Below are positions 1-11,203 of a stretch of DNA of 64,000 nucleotides, piece after piece. How positions within the stretch are numbered: the stretch's first letter is position 1; every line of letters begins with the position of its first letter. Under the pieces are notes generated by a model, which searched no databases, was not told where the DNA came from, and saw only the letters and a program-made list of their open reading frames with translations. Both the position numbers and the translations under genes were made by a program. The stretch covers positions 62,001-126,000 of the forward strand of contig MU119263.1 of assembly GCA_014904845.1 (NCBI GenBank), read 5' to 3'. This DNA comes from Acephala macrosclerotiorum. Taxonomy: Eukaryota; Ascomycota; Leotiomycetes; Helotiales; Mollisiaceae.

Positions 1-1533
1 TGGTAGTGCTCTCAACTCTGGTGGCCCCGCCTCCTTGGTGATCGACTTTATCATTATCGGTTTTATGCTTCTGCTCACGGTTAACGCTCTTGGAGAACTT
101 GCTGGTAAGTTTTGCAATCTTCATAACCAGCAATCTAACTGACCCTTTGTGTAGCTATCTACCCTGTCGCCGGTTCCTTCTATAACTACTCGATCCGATT
201 CATCGACCCTGCCTGGGGATTTGCAATGGGCTGGAATTACGCAATGAACTGGCTGGTTGTCTTGCCATTCGAATTGACCACTGCTGGTATCACGATCGCT
301 TTCTGGACCGACCCAAATGATACTGGGCATCCTTCGGTCAACGTTGGTGTCTGGATTACCATCTTCTTGGTCTTGGTCTGCATCATCAACATATTTGGTG
401 TCAAGGGATATGGAGAAGTCGAGTTCGTTCTTGGTTGTATCAAAGTCGCTGCTATCATTGGTTTCATCATCCTTGGTGTTATCATTGACTGTGGAGGAGT
501 TCCAACCGACACCAGAGGTTACATCGGCGCCCACTACTGGTACAACCCAGGAGCCTTCCGCAACGGCTTCAAGGGTTTCTGTTCCGTGTTCGTCACTGCT
601 TCGTTCGCGTTCGGTGGTACTGAGCTTGTTGGCCTCGCAGCTGCTGAGGCCGCAAACCCAAGAAAGTCAATCCCCAAGGCTACCAAGCAGGTGTTCTGGC
701 GTATCACCCTTTTCTACGTCATCTCGCTCTTCCTCTTGGGCCTGATCGTCCCATCTGACAACAGCAACCTCTCCAGCGCATCCGGTGGTAACACCCGTTA
801 CTCTCCATTCGTCCTGTCTTTCAGACTTGCTGGTATCAAAGTCCTCCCATCTATCTTCAACGCCGTGATCACTCTCTCCGTCATCTCGGTTGCCAACTCG
901 TGCACCTTCGCCTCGACCAGAACTATCCAAGCTCTTTGCGCTCGTGGTATGGGTCCATCCATCGGTGCTAGAGTCGACAAGAAAGGTCGCCCATATATCG
1001 TCTTGATCGTTGTCCTCCTTTTCGGCTGCCTTGCCTACATCAACGAAGCCAGTGACGGAAGCACCATCTTCAACTGGTTGCTGGCTTTGTCTGGTCTCTC
1101 CAACTTCTTCACTTGGGGTTCCATCTGCTTCGCCCACATCCGCTTCCGCAAGGCTTGGTACATGAACGGCCGGACCAAGGAGGATCTTCCATTCGCCGCG
1201 ATGTTCGGTGTCACCGGATCGTGGATCGGTCTCGGTCTCAACATTGTATGCTTGATCGCCCAATTTTACGTCGCCTTGTTCCCCATCGGTGGCAAGCCTG
1301 ACGCTCAAGCTTTCTTCGAGTCGTACCTTGCTGCTCCTATCGTCATCTTGTTCTTCGTCGGATACAAGATCTACTACAAGCAATGGTCACTGGGTGTCAA
1401 GCTCCGTGATATCAACATTGATGAGGGTCGTCGCGAGTTGGACCTTGATGCTTTCCGTGCCGAGCTTGATGCTGAGCGTGCTGAGAAGGCGACTTGGCCA
1501 TGGTGGAAGAGAACTTGGGATTTCTGGATGTAA
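1..1533 (+). CDS. Amino-acid permease, AAT family (GAP1-like), 5' truncated by window edge
   Basis: This is the C-terminal part of a proton-coupled amino-acid permease of the plasma membrane. Reading starts in frame at base 2. The first visible residues carry the N-GGP-A motif of transmembrane helix 1 in the yeast GAP1/AAT family. An intron lies at 105-154 (gtaagt...tgtag); after splicing the peptide runs E-L-A-A-I-Y-P-V-A-G-S-F, a conserved family segment. About ten hydrophobic helices follow, with the family stretch FGGTELVGLAAAE and the conserved EAANPRKSIPKA loop. The protein ends in a Trp-rich cytosolic tail at the stop at 1531-1533. No internal stops are seen. The start codon and one or two N-terminal exons lie outside the window. 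Family is certain; substrate (general versus basic or aromatic amino acids) cannot be told from this. Confidence 0.93.
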
Positions 1534-2529
1534 GAAGTATAATGTATAAATGTATGCATAGAAAAATGAAGGATCACGAAACCGGCGCGTTGGTAGTGTT
1601 TGGAATAGAGAATAAAATAGCATAGCTCACAGGATCTCAAACAAATATACCCCTTATTCAGTCATTGAAACAATGTTCGTCTTCCAATTGACCGTGATGA
1701 AAGAGTGATTGAAGTGTTCGAAGTGCCGTCGAAAACTTAAGCAACGAGTGGAGACGGGATTGTCAATTGGAAGGCGTGAGGTGCACTAGCGCCTTTGGCA
1801 CGTGATCATCCGGTCATCTCGATTTTCGTTCGCATCCCCCTCTCCTCATCAGGCAACTCTCAAACTCGCATCTCTTCACCTTCATTGTGTTTAAATTCAA
1901 ACGTTAACATCCCGGCGCCTAGAGCTACTGTGTTAAATGTTTAAAGATGCGGCACGGAGCAGCGTATCTTCGCCTGCAGGAGCAGGGAGTCAGGGATATT
2001 GGAAGAAGTTTGGACTTCAAGATTGCTCAAAATGGGTTCCTAGAGTCTCTTTTACTTAGAATTGTTAGTTGCGACTCGTTGTGTCGCAGGTCAATGGCCT
2101 TAATTTTTGCTACTCCTATCCTTTCATTATCTGGTTTGACCTTGTGTCACATTATTGATATGAGGTCATTCAACCCTTACTTTCATCGTTAAGTCTTACG
2201 ATGAAAAGATTCAACGGCTCCATTCAACGTCACGAGTCTCACGAGTCTCACAAGCCAAGCCTCCCTTTCTTACATCCGATGTTCTCTTTGTTGTTGAGAT
2301 GATGTGTCTTGTCCTCGTCAATGTCGTCTTTGTTCACCTGGTTTCGATACCGTGACTGTGCCCTCGATTGATATCTTTCATTGAAAAACTTCGAAATGTA
2401 CGAAACCATGTTCTGTGGACAGAATTACAGGCTTGATATAGTGTATCTGATTAATTGTATAAGACTGGTCAAGCAAGCTCTCCCAAATAATCCCTTCTCC
2501 TCGCCACTGAACTCTCTTTATTTTCAATC
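1534..2529. other. Intergenic, no gene recognised
   Basis: About 1 kb between the permease stop and the next start. Only short open frames with no recognisable domain are present. A CT-rich stretch around 1840-1880 and the pyrimidine-rich sequence just before 2530 look like fungal promoter or 5' leader sequence. Confidence 0.6.
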
Positions 2530-3320
2530 ATGGCTCCACCACTCCGCCCAATTATTATCATCCATTTGATGCGCAGTACAATGGTATGGTGCTACTCTTG
2601 CCTCTTCTTAGACTCTTCCTATAAATGCTAACTTTCAAAAGTTCTCATCCGACGTCGAACTGGACCAGGAGCCCCACCGACAAGCCATCCATCGAGCACA
2701 TGAATTCTCCTTCACATACTCCGATTGCAAGCACATCACAAACCTGCTAAGCTCTCCCAAGCCCCACGATGTTGAAATCGCTCAAACAGCATTCGCTCCG
2801 GTCCTCGAACGAGGGGTAGGGCTAAACATACTGCCGCCTTTGTCGGACGAGTATGCAGCCGCAGCTCATAATGAATGGAGCAAAACCGAGGTTCATATCA
2901 GTCAAGTTATAGAGCAACTAGCAATAAGTAGTGCCGCGACTCTGCTTTTGAATTTCGACGAGTCGAGGGGAGAAGAGAAGAGGGAGATGATTGAAGTTGC
3001 TGTCGTGACGAATGGGAATGCGTTGAGAAAAATGGTTGGTCGTATGTTTTGACACCCCCTCACACCTGCTAAGCAGAGACCTAATTCGGATATTCTATTC
3101 TACAGGATTCCAACCCTCATATTGGGGTCCTGGAAGAGCGAACACATATATCACCGGAAGCTTCGGATTACTTGTCCCCATCGGAAACCAGCAGCTCAAA
3201 GAGCTGCGAGCGCAGCATCCTAGAAAGAGACGATTCGCGGCAAGAAAGATAATTTTGGCAATCTTCGCAACCATTGGTGCTAGTTTTATTGTGGTAGGAG
3301 CTGCTCTTGCCATTATTTAA
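2530..3320 (+). CDS. Degenerate histidine-phosphatase (PGAM-fold) paralogue with C-terminal membrane anchor
   Basis: Three exons, 2530-2583, 2642-3041 and 3106-3320, give 222 residues; both introns are GT-AG. The N-terminus reads PIIIIHLMRS where the neighbour at 4713 has SIIIVHLIRH, so the catalytic RH of the histidine phosphatase superfamily is R15-S16 here. The second motif is SSPKPH (His60) instead of SSPIDR, and the third is VAVVTNG (Asn142) instead of VVVVTHM. All three active-site positions are therefore changed while the surrounding beta strands are kept. After a basic cluster (RKRR) there is a single hydrophobic segment of about 23 residues ending at the C-terminus, which would make a tail anchor. 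The protein is probably not an enzyme; a scaffold or ligand-binding role is inference. The frame is intact, so a pseudoenzyme is more likely than a pseudogene. Confidence 0.7.
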
Positions 3321-4712
3321 AGCTGTTTTGCGCCCTCGCCGATTAATGAAGGAATTGTTCTGCAGGCAGATAGCCCCTCTATAGATATGAATATCCAAAG
3401 CGCTCAAAACTATGCCAAATCTGAGAATAGCAAGTGCATTTGCATTTGGCCCTCAAATCTGGATTTACTTCGTTCCTATCCTTCACTCCGTTCGCGTTCT
3501 CAAAAGACTTCATAGATCAAGCCGTCGACGTTGATCGTATGATTTCGTCGTAGTTTGCGAGACTTCAAACTGACTGCTGCTAATGGATTTCAGGCAAAAA
3601 CTCCTTGTGAGACTGATTCTGCGCACACACACAGTACAGCTCACTGCGGCGTCAAGATTTTCTGCTGGAAAAATAGCAATGGATGCCTGGATTTTGGGCG
3701 TTTTCAGCACACTGAAACTTAGCGTCTTCTAGGCTCCACGCCTATCGAGTTCCAGCACCAACGTCCAACATAGTGACAGACTCTTTGCCATGCGCTTCGC
3801 CGAGTGCCATCAATCGTCAACTGCCACGATTGAAGTGCTCCGGATAATAATTCATTAAGCAGACTAGCGCACAATATACCTCCACGAGTCAAGATACGCA
3901 GTATTTCCTCCACTCACGCCAACATCCCCCAACGGTGCTCCCACTCTCTCAGCTCCCTCTTTCCGTCTGCGCTTCCTTTTACAGCAATCTACACAGACCC
4001 AAAAAGCTAACACAACCCTCCATACTCTACATCCTTGTCAGTCTTCCATTCTTCTGTTTCACGAATTAACTTGTTACTTACACCACGACAGCAAGCACGG
4101 CCGTCTCTGCTCTTTCTATCTTTTGCCACGGCAATTTCTTGCTTGAAGCAGAAATCTGATAATGAAGATCAAAGATTCCGAAACTCATTCCCCAGATCCC
4201 GAGACATTCTACCACGAGGTCTATGATGACTATGTAGGTCGGGTAGGCGTGAGAGAAATCGAGCGAGGTAATATGGCAGAGATTAAAGTCAGATGCAGTT
4301 CGAAAGTGTTTGATCAGGATAGAAACGGCGACCCTAATGATCGAAGTTCGCGTACTCGGATAGCTTCAACTGTTTCACTTGACGCAGTTTCTGATATTTT
4401 TTTCTTAGCTTCGTTGTTGCAACTCTTGCCATGTGTTGAACTCTGTGCATAACTCGAGGATGTTCCAGGCACAAACATTATGCCTTTTGGAGCTTCCTAA
4501 CGCGAGCTTGTCCGACGGCCGTCATCGCCTTTCTCCAAGAGACTTGAAATAGCAGGATCGAACTTCGAGACCTCGAGTTCAGACACTATGTCTCACAGCA
4601 GACTTCATATTTTGCTCTTGAGTCCTGCCTCTGGAGAAATTTTCTATCCACTAGACATTATCAGCACCATCATATGAATAACTCAGTGTAGAACAGTCTT
4701 AGCTTCCCCATC
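3321..4712. other. Intergenic between the two phosphatase paralogues
   Basis: Nothing recognisable. One open frame at 4162-4452 (96 codons, acidic N-terminal half) has no family I know and no clear intron structure; I would not call it a gene without transcript support. Confidence 0.5.
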
Positions 4713-6014
4713 ATGTCGTCCGTCACGCGTAAGTGTGTCAGATTTCAGCTGCTATTCCTTACCCTGACAAATTCTGCTAGCTTCTCTTGATCCCAACCTA
4801 CCAAGTATCATCATTGTTCATCTCATCCGTCACGCTCAGGTATTTGTCTTCAGGATTCCCGCAGTATTATCCCCGCATTCTGACCACCATATCTCTTCTT
4901 AGTCAAAAGGCGAAGGACCGAAAAACAGTGCACTCAGCTTCCGCGGACAGCTACAATGCGATGAGCTCTCACAGACTTTCAAAAAGCACGCTCCATACGT
5001 CACACATATCCTATCCTCGCCCATTGATCGTTGCTTAGAGACAGCCCGCAGAAGCTTTTCTCGTCATTTGAAGCCCGGACAAATGATACAGGTCATGCCA
5101 GCATTAGCTGGAGGGGGACGTGGGACATTTGCTCGTGGGTCTGAGCGCAGTTACCCAGAAGTCGATCAGACATGGATCGAGGAGAAGCCAGGACCGAGAG
5201 AAAGTCGTATGCGAGATGAAGAATTCGTGATGCGTTATTTCACCCTTCAAGGACTCGACAAGAAAGATGCTCAGAAGGTAAGAGAAGTTGTGGTCGTTAC
5301 TCATATGGTATTATTATCAGACTTGCTCGCAGACGGTAACATCCCCGCCTTCCCAATTTTTAATTTTGGTGCCTGAAATGATTTTTTACAGCCTATCATG
5401 ACCGCGATTTTGCCAACGCTAAAATGCGGAGTTACTTTGTTCGCACTGGTAGTGACTCGAGCAAGACTCTCGTCCATCTAAATGGTGAAGAAAAGGTGGT
5501 AGAATCCCGAAAAGCCCAGCGTGACCAGTTGACCAAAATGGCTCACAAGAACACCCTACGAAACGTTTTATTGAAGGTAGACATACTTCAAGAGAAAGTG
5601 GAAACGGAGAAGGCCAAAATGGCAGCCAAGAAGAAGCCCGCCAAAGAGCGAGCCGCGAGAGAAGTCGCGGAAGCTGCGGCCATCGAAGAGATAAAGAAGG
5701 CGAATATTCTTGGCAAACAGGTACAGCATCCCCACAGCTTGAAACTTTGCGGGTAGTAGCCCCGAAGGAGCCAGACGACTAACTTTCGAGGCTCCTAGGA
5801 CAAAATGGAAGTTGTTGACGCTGAGACCAACAGGATCATGACTTTGGGAAAGCTCTTGGCCTTACTCAAGATCAGACACAGAAAAGAGTTCTTGTCAGAG
5901 CAGCGAATGTCCAAGGAGAATAGAAGAACCGTGACGCTGAAAAAGAGGAAGGCAGTCGAAGAGCTACAAGTGCTACCGAAAGAAGGCTGGAAAAGAGTCG
6001 CGGGGAAGCCATAG
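4713..6014 (+). CDS. Histidine phosphatase family (phosphoglycerate-mutase-like) protein
   Basis: Five exons, 4713-4728, 4781-4839, 4903-5335, 5392-5720 and 5799-6014, give about 350 residues; every junction keeps frame. The superfamily motifs are all present: the RHAQ signature with Arg22/His23 (phospho-acceptor His), THILSSPIDRCLETA with Arg68, and VVVVTHM with His159. The fold is that of fungal PGAM-like phosphatases, which act on small phosphorylated metabolites or phosphoproteins; the substrate is unknown. After the catalytic domain comes a C-terminal extension of about 170 residues, rich in Lys, Glu and Ala and likely coiled coil, which simple PGAM-like enzymes lack. The first exon codes only five residues plus one base, and I chose this start because it alone splices in frame onto the motif exon. 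It is the catalytically competent relative of the gene at 2530-3320. Confidence 0.8.
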
Positions 6015-6528
6015 CTATGACTGAGCTCACGACTTGCAGCTTGCCGAGGTGACTTGGAGAAGAAAGGGTGGAATTTTAATGTGGAATGTATCCTGAGACG
6101 GTGGTCCGCTTTCTTTGTGTACCCGGTTCCCTACATGTTTTCCTTTTCATCACAATGACTTCACCAGGCCAATTGTGCCAGGCACTCTCTAGTTGAAGCT
6201 ATTTGCGATTGCCGATATCCAAAGTTGAGTCACAAACTTGAACGAGACTTGAGTTTATATCATCGGCGAGTAAAGGTGAATAAATTAGGGTCGCGCCGGC
6301 CGGAGGAGGCTCTTTCCTTCCGGATCATTTCCCAATGGGGAAGGTCACGAGAATGAGATACGAGACCATGCAGCACGCCAGCAGCGAAGCAAAAATTGCT
6401 AAGCCAAAGAAACTTTCATGTATATGGGCTCGTTTCAATTTATCTGTTCAGCTAAGACTTCTTCGCGCAGCTAAAATATCGAAGCCTTGTAGGTTAAGAA
6501 AGTGTGTTTCTCAAGCAGAGCTTCCACC
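6015..6528. other. Intergenic, no gene recognised
   Basis: About 510 nt with no conserved open frame. It should hold the terminator of the phosphatase gene and the promoter of the hydrolase locus downstream. Confidence 0.5.
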
Positions 6529-7632
6529 ATGCCTCCTTCATCTTCCTGAGCTGTACAGCTCTCGCCCATTCGATTTTAATCCCACCCTCACCTACCGGTG
6601 CCCTGGAAGCTGGTGTAGTCTACTACGAGTTAATAAAACACTTCCATTCAACCCACACGTGACCTTATGGTTTCAATCTTCTATCCAGCTTCGTCTTCCT
6701 GCAAAGACTATTCCAGATCTCCCGACTTTGGGCCCAAGACGGACATCTATACCGACGAATGGATTGGCTTCGTACCTGGCTCTTCCGCAACAATGGAAAT
6801 GCTTGCATACGACTCCACCACCATCTCTCTCGAGCATGAGCATGTCCCAGTTTTGTTCTTCAGTCCTGGGTATGGAAATTCGAGGGTTTATTACAATGGA
6901 GCGGCCCAATATCTAGCAAGCAACGAGTTCATTGAAGTGACGATGGATCATCCTTTGGACTCAGACTTCATCGGGTATTTCGATGGCAGAATAGCGACGT
7001 ATGTCGAGAACGATACCGATGCAGATTTGGTGGGGCTTGTGCAGCGTCGCGTCTCTGATATTCTCTCTATTCTCGATGACCTTGAAGAAGCACGCCGAAT
7101 CCCTAAACAGAGAGGGGAGTTACGACTTGAGAAAGTTGGGGCACTCGGTCACTCCCTTGGAGGATGCACAGCTGCAGCTTTGATGTTCAATGATACACGC
7201 TTTACTGCTGGCGTGAATATGGATGGGAGCATGTCTGGACCAGTCATGACCAAAGGACTCGATAAGCCTTTCCTTCTGCTAGCTAGTGCGGGGCATGTGA
7301 GAGAGCACGATGAAACCTGGGCAATCTTCTACGACGCTCTACGAGGTTGGAAGAGGGACATCAGGATGAACAATGTGGAACATAATCACTACAGCGATAC
7401 TCTCTACCTCGAAAATGTTCTAAGAATTGATGGCGACCCAGCGGACGCAGACTTTCTAAGAGGTGACAGGATGTATAGGATTGAGGGTGCATTTCTGGCA
7501 GCATTCTTCGACAAGTGGTTCAAAAAAGGAGATGGGCTGATACTTGATAGTCCTGTACAGGAGTTTCCAGAGATCATTTTTGATTGGTGCGGCCGTGTGA
7601 ATGACCTGAACGGGTGTGTTTGTCCTGATTGA
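6529..7632 (+). pseudogene. Secreted alpha/beta hydrolase (platelet-activating-factor acetylhydrolase-like), 5' end frameshifted
   Basis: The uninterrupted part, 6667-7632 (321 codons), is an alpha/beta hydrolase of the PAF-acetylhydrolase-like type found in fungal secretomes. It contains the MVSIFYP start of the domain, an oxyanion-type segment FFSPGYGNSR, the nucleophile elbow GHSLGG, an Asp in NMDGS and a late His in VEHNHYS. Upstream, the expected N-terminus is present but in several frames. From the ATG at 6529 the frame closes after six codons. The neighbouring frame, entered if one base is missing after the ATG, gives a signal-peptide-like stretch ending SCTALAHS, then PPSPTGALEAGVVYYELIKH. 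The family's PFNPHV and RDLMVS segments follow in two further frames (about 6630-6665). No intron of normal size explains this. Either the gene is dying from its 5' end or only the 321-codon form is made; assembly error is the alternative. Confidence 0.65.
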
Positions 7633-7901
7633 GGGCATCCTGGTCGACGAATGTTGCAGGGTGTTGAGGACATTGATAACAAGTCGCTTGAATATTGTTA
7701 GGAAATTAAGATTTTAAAAGCTCGAAATTATGAAAATCAAGGGGAAAAAGCCTTCCACCCTTTATCCTGATTCCTAATCTGAATCTGAATCTAAATCTAG
7801 ATCTATACAATCTCGCTTATAGCCACAGTTGTGGACGATGTTCCTTTCCTTGGCCTTAAGCGAGTCCCTTTCCCCTGAGTTTAGCGACTCGCGCTAAGTC
7901 A

Positions 7902-9444
7902 TCACTCACCCGAGTCTCCCCTCAGTTCTTCGGTTGTCTCCTCTCGTTTCCGATCGAGCTCATCGAAATTTTTGACAACCTGAAGAGTAGCATAGTAGCT
8001 GAAAGGCAGTGCCAAGAACCAGAAAGCGAAGTTGATACTCGCCGTGGCAATCAGCTACCATCTTATTAGCACTGTAAAAGTCAAGATCTGGGAGAGAGCT
8101 CCGGAGCTCCCAGACAACAAGCCAGTAATTTAGTAGGGAAATAAGACGTACCACTGTGGGTACGGCTTGCACTCCAAACCCGACAGCAACGCCGGCAGTC
8201 TCAATGCCTCGAAGCAGAGAGCTGTAACGAATCTGGTCTCCCGGGGAATCTGAGAGGTTTCCAATGCACCAGTAGATGTAGTTCTCTACCATTCCAAGGC
8301 TGATGCGCTCAAACATATAGACACCAAATCCACGTCCAAACGCTTTTTGGTCACCCCAATCTAATGTCGGCTTGGTATGGCGGTACTCATTTTGAATAAT
8401 GACTGCCCATATCCATGTTGCGCTGTTGAGTGCAGCGATGAGAATGTACGTGGCTATGGCTCGAGTTTGTCGCTTCTTTGTCCAAGGTAGATCAACAAGC
8501 GATCCCGCAAGCCAAGTGGCAAATGTTCCCACGACCGCAGACAGGAAGCTTGCCAATGCCCGAGAGCAAACAGTAAAGTATGTTGCTAGATATGTTCCTG
8601 GGTATGCTTGGATCCATCCAAAGTACCAAAAGAGTGGGATCAATAAGACAATGGATCTGCTTCTGGCAAGTCGCCACATCTCTCTTGCTTCGATCCGCCA
8701 AGCGATGCCCCTCGGTGCACTAATTCGAGTACCGTCGTCGCGCTGGACTTTATCAGGATTGGAAAGAAGTAGTCCAAGGAAGAATCCGAGGCATTTAATG
8801 GCAATGAACCCGAGATATGTTTGATATCCGACTTTGCCGCGATGATTGACTTTGTGGTTGATGCCAAGCGAGATTGCACCCCCAACTATGTTTCCGAAAT
8901 TTCGAAAAGTGAACCACGTAGCAATATATCGACCTCTTTTGTGCTGCTCAGGATATCCGGTAGCAATAGCACCCTCCACACTCCAGAAAAAGCCAGCACT
9001 GAGACCACATGCGACTGCCCCAAAGTAAACAAGCCAAGTAGTACCTTGCCGATTGTTCACATACAGCCCCGCAGCATAGAGTGGATATCCAAGTGAGCCA
9101 ATAGCCAGCGTCCAACGGAACCCAATGATATTGGTCAACCATGGCCCAGCAAAGCACGTAACTGTCATGAAAGCGTATAGCAAAGCATTTGCGGCATTAA
9201 CGAGGTCTGGGGATTGCGAGCCGCCGACGCCGAGCCCATTCATTGCGCTCCAAATTCCAGGTGCACAGAAAGCACAGATACCGACAATGAGGATTTGAAA
9301 CAGTGTGCCACGAAAGAATCTCACAGGAAATCGACTCCGCTGGGATGTCAGGGAACCTTCCCCTGGCAAATGAGGAGAGACGGCTCCGCGTTCTTGCTTC
9401 CCCAGAGCAAACCCGTCTTTCACCGTGTCTGACGACGTATCCAT
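7902..9444 (-). CDS. UNC93-like (DUF895) major facilitator superfamily transporter
   Basis: Two exons on the minus strand, 8152-9444 and 7902-8054, with a GT-AG intron at 8055-8151, give 481 residues. The protein has 11-12 hydrophobic helices. Recognisable segments of the UNC93/DUF895 branch of the MFS are the N-terminal LGVGGSQSPDLVNAANALLYA, the GFFWSVEGAIATGYPE stretch, and the RFRNFGN-type segment TFRNFGNIVGGAISLGIN. The tail after the intron is short and acidic. I start at 9444 (MDTSSD) because the residues encoded upstream to 9522 look like translated leader. Members sit in membranes and their cargo is mostly unknown. The gene is divergent from the dioxygenase at 10010 with about 565 nt between start codons, so co-regulation is likely. 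Confidence 0.85.
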
Positions 9445-10009
9445 ATTGTCCAGCAGGAACAGAAATATTGAGGTAGGACGATGAGCTGTTGAAAATGTAC
9501 CTGAATTCAGGTTGCAAAGCACAAATAGATGCCAAACAAAGAGATGCAGAAGCGTTTCTTAAATGCCAAATCGCACCACGTCAGCGTTCGGGACCTTGAG
9601 GTCCACATCTTCTTAGAACTTTCCAGCCAACTTGGCAAGCACGCAAGCAAATTCATTGAGGCGTGATAGAGGAGATACATACTCTCCTCCTGTTGTGTCC
9701 AATATCACCCCACCCTTGGTCTGGTGAGACGTAGCCGGATTGAGCAACGATCCCGGCTTATTAACTCCGCAGCCACTAAGACAAAAGCAATTCCAATTCT
9801 AAACAGCGTGCACATGCAATATGTCAATTTCGTGATCTTAGCACGGATGAGAGAACCCTTGGTAGGACGACAAAATCGCTCGGCAACGAAACCCCTGAGC
9901 ACCGAAAACCCTCCTGTGGTTTTGGGGGGGCGGGGTACTTAACGAGGGGTCATCAACGCACAACCTCATCAACCTTTTGACAGGACCTTTCCACAGTATC
10001 TAAGTCATC
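9445..10009. promoter_or_regulatory. Divergent promoter region between MFS transporter and dioxygenase
   Basis: This 565-nt region separates two oppositely oriented start codons and must hold both promoters. A short G run lies at about 9922-9931. No specific operator is claimed. Confidence 0.5.
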
Positions 10010-11203
10010 ATGACAACCTCTGTTCAGCAACTCGATTTACAGTCGCTCAAACTCGACGGTGATCCGTCGCCGGCACTCGCATTTGAGCCCTTTGACCTGC
10101 CGGCAAGTAATCAGCGTGTCCTTGGTGCACCTTTCGAGACCGATACAGTCATCCCACTAGCGCTGCGCCCGTCAGTTCACGATGATGCTGAAGTTGATCT
10201 CGATACTGTCATCGAGACGATAAAGTTTCTCCAAGCGCAGGAAGGCATTCTCACCAAGAGGCTAGCTCGCCATGGAACACTTCTCTTCCGAGGTCTTCCA
10301 ATTCACAATGCCGAGGACTTCAGCAAATTCGCCCATGCATTTGGATACAAACCCCATGAAATTATTGGTATCGTTGTCAATAGGCCCTTGCTTGCACCGA
10401 ATGTGGCTCCTGCAAATGAAGCACCGAAGGAAACCTTGATCTACAACCACAATGAGTCGCCCCAGGTTCCTCACGCACCAGAATACATTTTCTTCTACGG
10501 ACACAAAGTTCCTCAAAGGGGAGGAGAGACCCCAATCTCGTCATCCATTGAGCTGTTTCACCGTGCAAACGAGGAAATTCCTGCATTTATTGATGAGATT
10601 GCCGAAAAGGGTATCCTCAGTAAAGTCACTTACAAGCTCGAGAAGCAATACGAGGGTGGCTCAACACTTGCTCAGGCTTTTGGAAAGGAGATCAAGGAAG
10701 GCGATGATCAGGAAACAAGACGAGCTAAGATCGAGGCTCAGATTTCTCGTTATGGGAGGGGCAAATATACGACATGGGAATGGACGGACGATGGTGGACT
10801 TGTCTTGACGCATAGGCTGCCCGCTATTCGCACTCAGCCTAACACGGGACTACCAACACTTTTCACTGGACTTGCAGCCTATTACAAGAACAACCAAATC
10901 AACACCCAGGTCACCAACGCCAGAAAAAATGCTACACAGCAGCTGTATGGCGATGGCACGCCTATCCCAGAGAAGTACCTCGCGCACCTGGCTAAGATTA
11001 CGGATGAGATTCGGGTACTTCATAAATGGCAGCGAGGGGACGTACTGGTCTATGATAATATCATTGCACAGCACGGACGACAGCCTTGGGAAGGAGAGCA
11101 GTCAGATCGTGTTGTGCTTGCTAGCTTGTTCGATGGAGATAGCGTACCCGGTGCATATAGCGAAGGCGACTGGGCTCAAGTCGTCCAGGCACTTGATGGG
11201 TAG
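10010..11203 (+). CDS. TauD/TfdA-superfamily, clavaminate-synthase-like Fe(II)/2-oxoglutarate oxygenase
   Basis: A single intact exon of 397 codons. The metal-binding triad is His147-x-Glu149 (in IYNHNES) and His355 (in IIAQHGRQ), with the 2-oxoglutarate-binding Arg at about 367 (SDRVVLASL). The segment before the distal His, WQRGDVLVYDN, is typical of the superfamily. The H-x-E pair, instead of the usual H-x-D, together with the following FFYGHKVPQRGGETPI, places it in the clavaminate-synthase-like branch (as in plant At3g21360-type and bacterial SyrP-like proteins) rather than with classical taurine dioxygenase. The expected reaction is hydroxylation of a small amino-acid-like or sulfonate-like substrate with CO2 and succinate as co-products; the substrate is unknown. 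The partner is probably the divergent transporter at 7902-9444. Confidence 0.9.
   Translation: MTTSVQQLDLQSLKLDGDPSPALAFEPFDLPASNQRVLGAPFETDTVIPLALRPSVHDDAEVDLDTVIETIKFLQAQEGILTKRLARHGTLLFRGLPIHNAEDFSKFAHAFGYKPHEIIGIVVNRPLLAPNVAPANEAPKETLIYNHNESPQVPHAPEYIFFYGHKVPQRGGETPISSSIELFHRANEEIPAFIDEIAEKGILSKVTYKLEKQYEGGSTLAQAFGKEIKEGDDQETRRAKIEAQISRYGRGKYTTWEWTDDGGLVLTHRLPAIRTQPNTGLPTLFTGLAAYYKNNQINTQVTNARKNATQQLYGDGTPIPEKYLAHLAKITDEIRVLHKWQRGDVLVYDNIIAQHGRQPWEGEQSDRVVLASLFDGDSVPGAYSEGDWAQVVQALDG

Noticed and set aside
121..534. Minus-strand open frame opposite the permease
   Set aside because: Low-complexity acidic shadow of the permease coding strand; no domain.
667..1383. 238-codon minus-strand open frame opposite the permease
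   Set aside because: Antisense shadow produced by codon bias of the real gene; composition is unlike a folded protein.
4162..4452. 96-codon plus-strand open frame between the phosphatase genes
   Set aside because: No motif, no supporting splice sites, and the tail looks like random hydrophobic translation.
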